Shown: one piece after another, positions 60,997-64,000 of the stretch
How the letters are laid out: every line of letters begins with the position of its first letter
Position numbering within the stretch: the first letter of the stretch is position 1
Origin: Rikenella microfusus DSM 15922
GTDB lineage: Bacteria > Bacteroidota > Bacteroidia > Bacteroidales > Rikenellaceae
NCBI RefSeq assembly: GCF_000427365.1
Contig: NZ_KE386488.1
Coordinates: forward strand, 930,001-994,000
Direction: 5' to 3'
Length of the DNA: 64,000 bases
The notes under the pieces: generated by a model
Told to the model about the DNA's origin: nothing
Database searches by the model: none
The model's input: only the letters and a program-made list of their open reading frames with translations
Position numbers and translations under genes: made by a program

Positions 60997-61946
60997 GGAT
61001 TGTCCGCTTTCAGTGAATCTTCGGTTTCGGCGCCGGAGGTGAGTTGTATGAACAGGTCTTCGACCGTCGGACGCACCGGACAGACCGAGATCAGCGAAGT
61101 GTCCGTGCCCTGGCCGCGCAGGTAACTGACCACCGTTTCCGTCCGTATGCCGGGCAGCGGCATGCCCAGGTGGATCCGGTCGCCGAACGAGTAGCACCCG
61201 CCGCTGAGCGACCATCCGCGCAGTAGCCGCAGCAGCCGGGTGTTGTGCGCCGTGTCGGCCGCTCCGATCTCGTACAAGGTGCCCCGGTAATGCCCGGCGA
61301 CCTGGCCGGGAGCCAGCGTGTCCAGCACCGTGCCGCGGTGGAGCAGAGTGATACAGTCGCATTTGGCGGCTTCGTCCATGTACGAGGTGGAGACCAATAC
61401 GGTCTTCCCCCGGTCGGCGAGTCCGCGCAGGGCCGTCCAGAATTCGCTCCGCGAGGTGGGATCGACGCCGGTGGTCGGCTCGTCGAGCATCAGTACCGCC
61501 GGGTCGTGGATCATGGCGCAGCAGAGAGCCAGTTTCTGTTTCATCCCGCCGGACAGTTTGGCGGCGGGCCGGTCGGCGAAAGGTTCTATCTGACGCCAGA
61601 TGTCGCCGACCAGCGAGACGATGTTTTCGACGGGCTGCCGGTAGATGCGGGCGAAAAATTCGAGGTTCTCGCGTACGGAAAGGTCGCCGTACAACGAAAA
61701 GGCGGCGGGCATGTAGCCGACGGTTTTCCGGACTTCGCGCCACCGGGTCGCGGTGTCGTACCCGCCGACGACCGCGGTGCCTTTGTCCGCCCGCAGCAGG
61801 GTGACGAGGATGTCGAACAGGGTGGTTTTCCCGGCGCCGTCGGCGCCGATCAGTCCGTGTATGGTGCCCTGAGGCACGTGCAGCGACACGTCGTCGAGGG
61901 CGGGGGTGCCGCCCCGGGTTTTCGATATCCCTTCCGCTTCGATCAT
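60993..61946 (-). CDS. ABC exporter ATP-binding protein (first)
   Basis: A 317-residue nucleotide-binding subunit: Walker A GADGAGKTTL (35-44), Q-loop-region YMPAAFSLYGDLSVREN, signature KLSGGMKQKLALCCAM, Walker B VLMLDEPTTGVDP and the switch region VSTSYMDEA (Ser in place of the usual H-loop His). A C-terminal extension of about 90 residues follows. It is the first gene of the three-gene exporter run with ATGA overlaps. A HlyD-like fusion subunit, usual in ybh-type loci, is not found; a GH20 gene lies 112 bp upstream. Confidence 0.9.
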   Translation of the reverse strand: MIEAEGISKTRGGTPALDDVSLHVPQGTIHGLIGADGAGKTTLFDILVTLLRADKGTAVVGGYDTATRWREVRKTVGYMPAAFSLYGDLSVRENLEFFARIYRQPVENIVSLVGDIWRQIEPFADRPAAKLSGGMKQKLALCCAMIHDPAVLMLDEPTTGVDPTSRSEFWTALRGLADRGKTVLVSTSYMDEAAKCDCITLLHRGTVLDTLAPGQVAGHYRGTLYEIGAADTAHNTRLLRLLRGWSLSGGCYSFGDRIHLGMPLPGIRTETVVSYLRGQGTDTSLISVCPVRPTVEDLFIQLTSGAETEDSLKADNP

Positions 61947-62058
61947 GTGTGGAGTCGTTCTTTGGGTTCCGGGAGCATGCCTGCCGGCGTCCGCGCAGGA
62001 CCGTCAGGCAGCCGTTTTTCTGCGGCCGGGCGTTCCCGGAGATTGTCGGGCGGGGCGG

Positions 62059-64000
62059 CTATTCGTCCCCGCGGTGGTTGTACACTTTCAGGTTGCTGAT
62101 CCGGCTGTCGAAGTCGCCTGCCTTTTCCAGCGGGAAGACCAGCGTGCGCACGTAATTCATGGAATCTTTTCCGCCGTTGTAGTAACGTTTCTGCACATCC
62201 ATGACGTCGATGGTTTTTCCGTTCACTTTCAGCGTCGTGGATCGGTTGTCCCCCTCGATCCGGATCCGGGCCTTCTCGCCGGGGTTCACCCGGTAGGGGA
62301 ACGTATTCAGGTAACCGTCGCGGGCGAAACCCAGCATGCCCCGGATCGGGTCGCTCAGGTAGAATACGGCGTTCGGGGAGCGGAACAGGACGGTTCCGCG
62401 CTTCTCGTCGGCTCCCTCGATGTCGAAGCTGACGGTGTAGTCGTAACCGATCTCCGGGTAGGCGGAGCTGTCGCCGGGACGTACCTCGGCGCGTTCATAG
62501 ACCAGCGCCGGGGCCGTGCCGATCCTCGCCAGCTGATTGACGCCCGGCGCTTCGCTCAGGGCGGCCCGCCGCCGGTCGAATTCCGCATAGGGGAGGGAGA
62601 CCGCTTCGCCCGTCCACATCTTGGCGGACAGGGTCTGCAACGGCGGAAAAATGCGGTGATGGATGTCCTTGACCGATATGCCGTTCCCCACATGGTCGTT
62701 CCAGACGGCGAACATGCCGCCGAGGATGGCGGGGTGCCGCTCTTCGAACACCGCTTTCCCGATATGCGGCGGCGTCCACTGTTCGTAAAGGTAGGGTTCG
62801 TTCAGGTAATCGTGGTAGTAGCCGGCCATCGGCACGATGTAGACCAGACCGTCCGGAATGCTGACGAGCCGGTAGCCCTGTTCGATCATGGCCGCCGGAT
62901 CGGCATATCCGTTGTACCAGGCGTTCATAACGACGTTCTCGACTTTGACCGGCGTCTGGCCGGAGGCGTGGGTCAGGGCGCCCCACACGACGGTCTGCTT
63001 GCCGTAGCTCTCCACCAGACGGATATAATGGTCGGTGAAGGCGCGGAATTTTTCGACCACCTCTTTCTTTGCGTTCGAATATTCGTCCGTGCCGATGTGC
63101 ACGCGCGGACCGACGAAAACCGGGTCGTCGCCTGCCAGATACTCCCTGAACAGGGCGTCCGCGAACCGGTAAGTTTCGGGATTGAACAGGTCCAGGTGAT
63201 CCATGCCGTACTCTTTGCTTCCGATTTCCGGCTTATAATGGGTGAAAGCGAGCGAGTGGGCCGGAATGTCTATCTCCGGTATGATCTCCACGAAACGGTC
63301 GGCGGCCTGTCGCTGGAAGTCGGCGAACTCTTTTTTGGAGTACGACCCGTCGCGGGCGGTCAGGCCGGGAAAGGTGTCGGATTCCAGCCGGAACGCGGCG
63401 TAGGTCTTGTTCCAGTCGTGTCCGAAATATTGTTTGAAGCCGTTGTCGTTCAGATGGACTTGCAGGACGTTCAATTTGTAGTAGGCCATGATCCGGGTCA
63501 GGTCTTCCAGATAGTCCATCGGGATGAATTTACGGCCGCAGTCGATCATGAAGCCGCGGAAAGGGTAGTCCGGCCAGTCCCGGATCGTCCCTTTCGGGAG
63601 CGAACGGGCGCTGTCCTGTTCCGATATCTGGAGCAGGGTGCGCGTGCCCCAGTAAAGCCCGGCCGGAGTGGGGGCGGAGAGGGCCGCGCGGTCGGTCGTG
63701 CGGACGGAGTAGCCTTCCGTGCCCAACGCCTTGTCGGGAGAGAGAGCGAGTACGAAGTCGCCGGGCGAGGCTTTGCCCAGCGCCACGGGCAGCGCCCGGC
63801 CGAACATTTCGGCATAGTCTGCGGCGAACAGGCGGGCGATGCGCAACGCTTCCGGTTGGTCCGGGGAGCAGACGATCCGGGCGTCCGGGCCGGGGACGAA
63901 ACGCCCTTTCCCGCCCGACCATTGCCGGATTTCGGGGACGACGAACGGTTTGGGGTTCTCGGCCGCGCGGAGGCCGTGGCCGACCGGCAACAGGCACAGC
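62059..64000 (-). CDS. GH20 beta-N-acetylhexosaminidase, N-terminus beyond window
   Basis: The frame is open to the window edge, and the first visible residues (LCLLPVGHGLRAA) look like the end of a signal peptide, so only a few codons are missing. The visible part is about 646 residues. The GH20b domain is followed by the barrel with FRGFMIDCGRKFIPMDYL, LNDNGFKQYFG and the catalytic Asp-Glu in VHIGTDEYSN. A C-terminal beta-sandwich (about 490-640; YTVSFDIEGADEKRGTVLF, VLFRSPNAVFYLSD) may bind carbohydrate. It differs in architecture from the PA14-bearing GH20 at 52641, suggesting different linkages. Confidence 0.92.
   Translation of the reverse strand, partial: LCLLPVGHGLRAAENPKPFVVPEIRQWSGGKGRFVPGPDARIVCSPDQPEALRIARLFAADYAEMFGRALPVALGKASPGDFVLALSPDKALGTEGYSVRTTDRAALSAPTPAGLYWGTRTLLQISEQDSARSLPKGTIRDWPDYPFRGFMIDCGRKFIPMDYLEDLTRIMAYYKLNVLQVHLNDNGFKQYFGHDWNKTYAAFRLESDTFPGLTARDGSYSKKEFADFQRQAADRFVEIIPEIDIPAHSLAFTHYKPEIGSKEYGMDHLDLFNPETYRFADALFREYLAGDDPVFVGPRVHIGTDEYSNAKKEVVEKFRAFTDHYIRLVESYGKQTVVWGALTHASGQTPVKVENVVMNAWYNGYADPAAMIEQGYRLVSIPDGLVYIVPMAGYYHDYLNEPYLYEQWTPPHIGKAVFEERHPAILGGMFAVWNDHVGNGISVKDIHHRIFPPLQTLSAKMWTGEAVSLPYAEFDRRRAALSEAPGVNQLARIGTAPALVYERAEVRPGDSSAYPEIGYDYTVSFDIEGADEKRGTVLFRSPNAVFYLSDPIRGMLGFARDGYLNTFPYRVNPGEKARIRIEGDNRSTTLKVNGKTIDVMDVQKRYYNGGKDSMNYVRTLVFPLEKAGDFDSRISNLKVYNHRGDE

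Overview
The window reads as the chromosome of a GC-rich member of the Bacteroidetes, most likely an Alistipes-like (Rikenellaceae) gut anaerobe. The evidence is a SusC/SusD pair, FimA/Mfa-type lipoprotein fimbrial genes, class III (oxygen-sensitive) ribonucleotide reductase, a biotin-dependent acyl-CoA carboxylase operon, host-glycan enzymes (two GH20 hexosaminidases, a GH2 beta-galactosidase, a sulfatase), many promoters matching the Bacteroidetes -7 element TAnnTTTG, and general absence of Shine-Dalgarno sequences. The genus is inference.

Layout. 1-4.7 kb: end of a membrane protein gene, ftsY, aspS and a radical SAM gene. 5-12 kb: tRNA-Thr, a LytTR regulator with its histidine kinase, a secreted esterase, tRNA-Pro, and a yhcH-sulfatase-lipoprotein-Nim-like cluster. 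12.7-14.1 kb: dihydroorotase. 14.4-19.5 kb: a fimbrial operon (fimbrillin, Mfa2-like anchor, large fimbrillin-family lipoprotein, DUF3575 protein). 19.8-27.3 kb: an ion channel, an ABC-F protein, RNase R and a 3'-5' exonuclease. 27.5-32.6 kb: SusD and SusC. 33.6-42.7 kb: an O-acetylhomoserine sulfhydrylase gene, the acyl-CoA carboxylase operon, and nrdD-nrdG behind a cobalamin riboswitch. 43-51 kb: DUF2721 protein, beta-galactosidase, an AspT/YidE-type transporter, an outer-membrane barrel protein and a TolC-family protein. 52-64 kb: rbfA, GH20, transaldolase-like aldolase, dCMP deaminase, hpf-xerC, a drug-type ABC exporter and a second GH20 cut by the window edge.

The most striking content is between the genes. 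Most long gaps are filled by interspersed repeats. Family A (four close copies of about 318 bp plus one divergent copy) has long imperfect terminal inverted repeats and a central 23-24 bp hairpin. The arms of that hairpin have changed in a compensatory way between copies. Family B (about 150-190 bp) looks like a MITE: terminal inverted repeats starting GGTAAGTATATACGA, with 8-bp target duplications visible at two loci, including one nested insertion. Two family B copies sit exactly on stop codons, so that the element supplies the TAA of the neighbouring gene. Smaller families (called D, E and F here) fill further gaps. No transposase able to move them is visible in the window.

Functionally the window joins housekeeping translation and RNA genes to glycan foraging (SusCD, GH2, GH20 x2, sulfatase, esterase), surface fimbriae, and anaerobic metabolism. 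The clearest regulatory logic is B12 control of class III ribonucleotide reductase.
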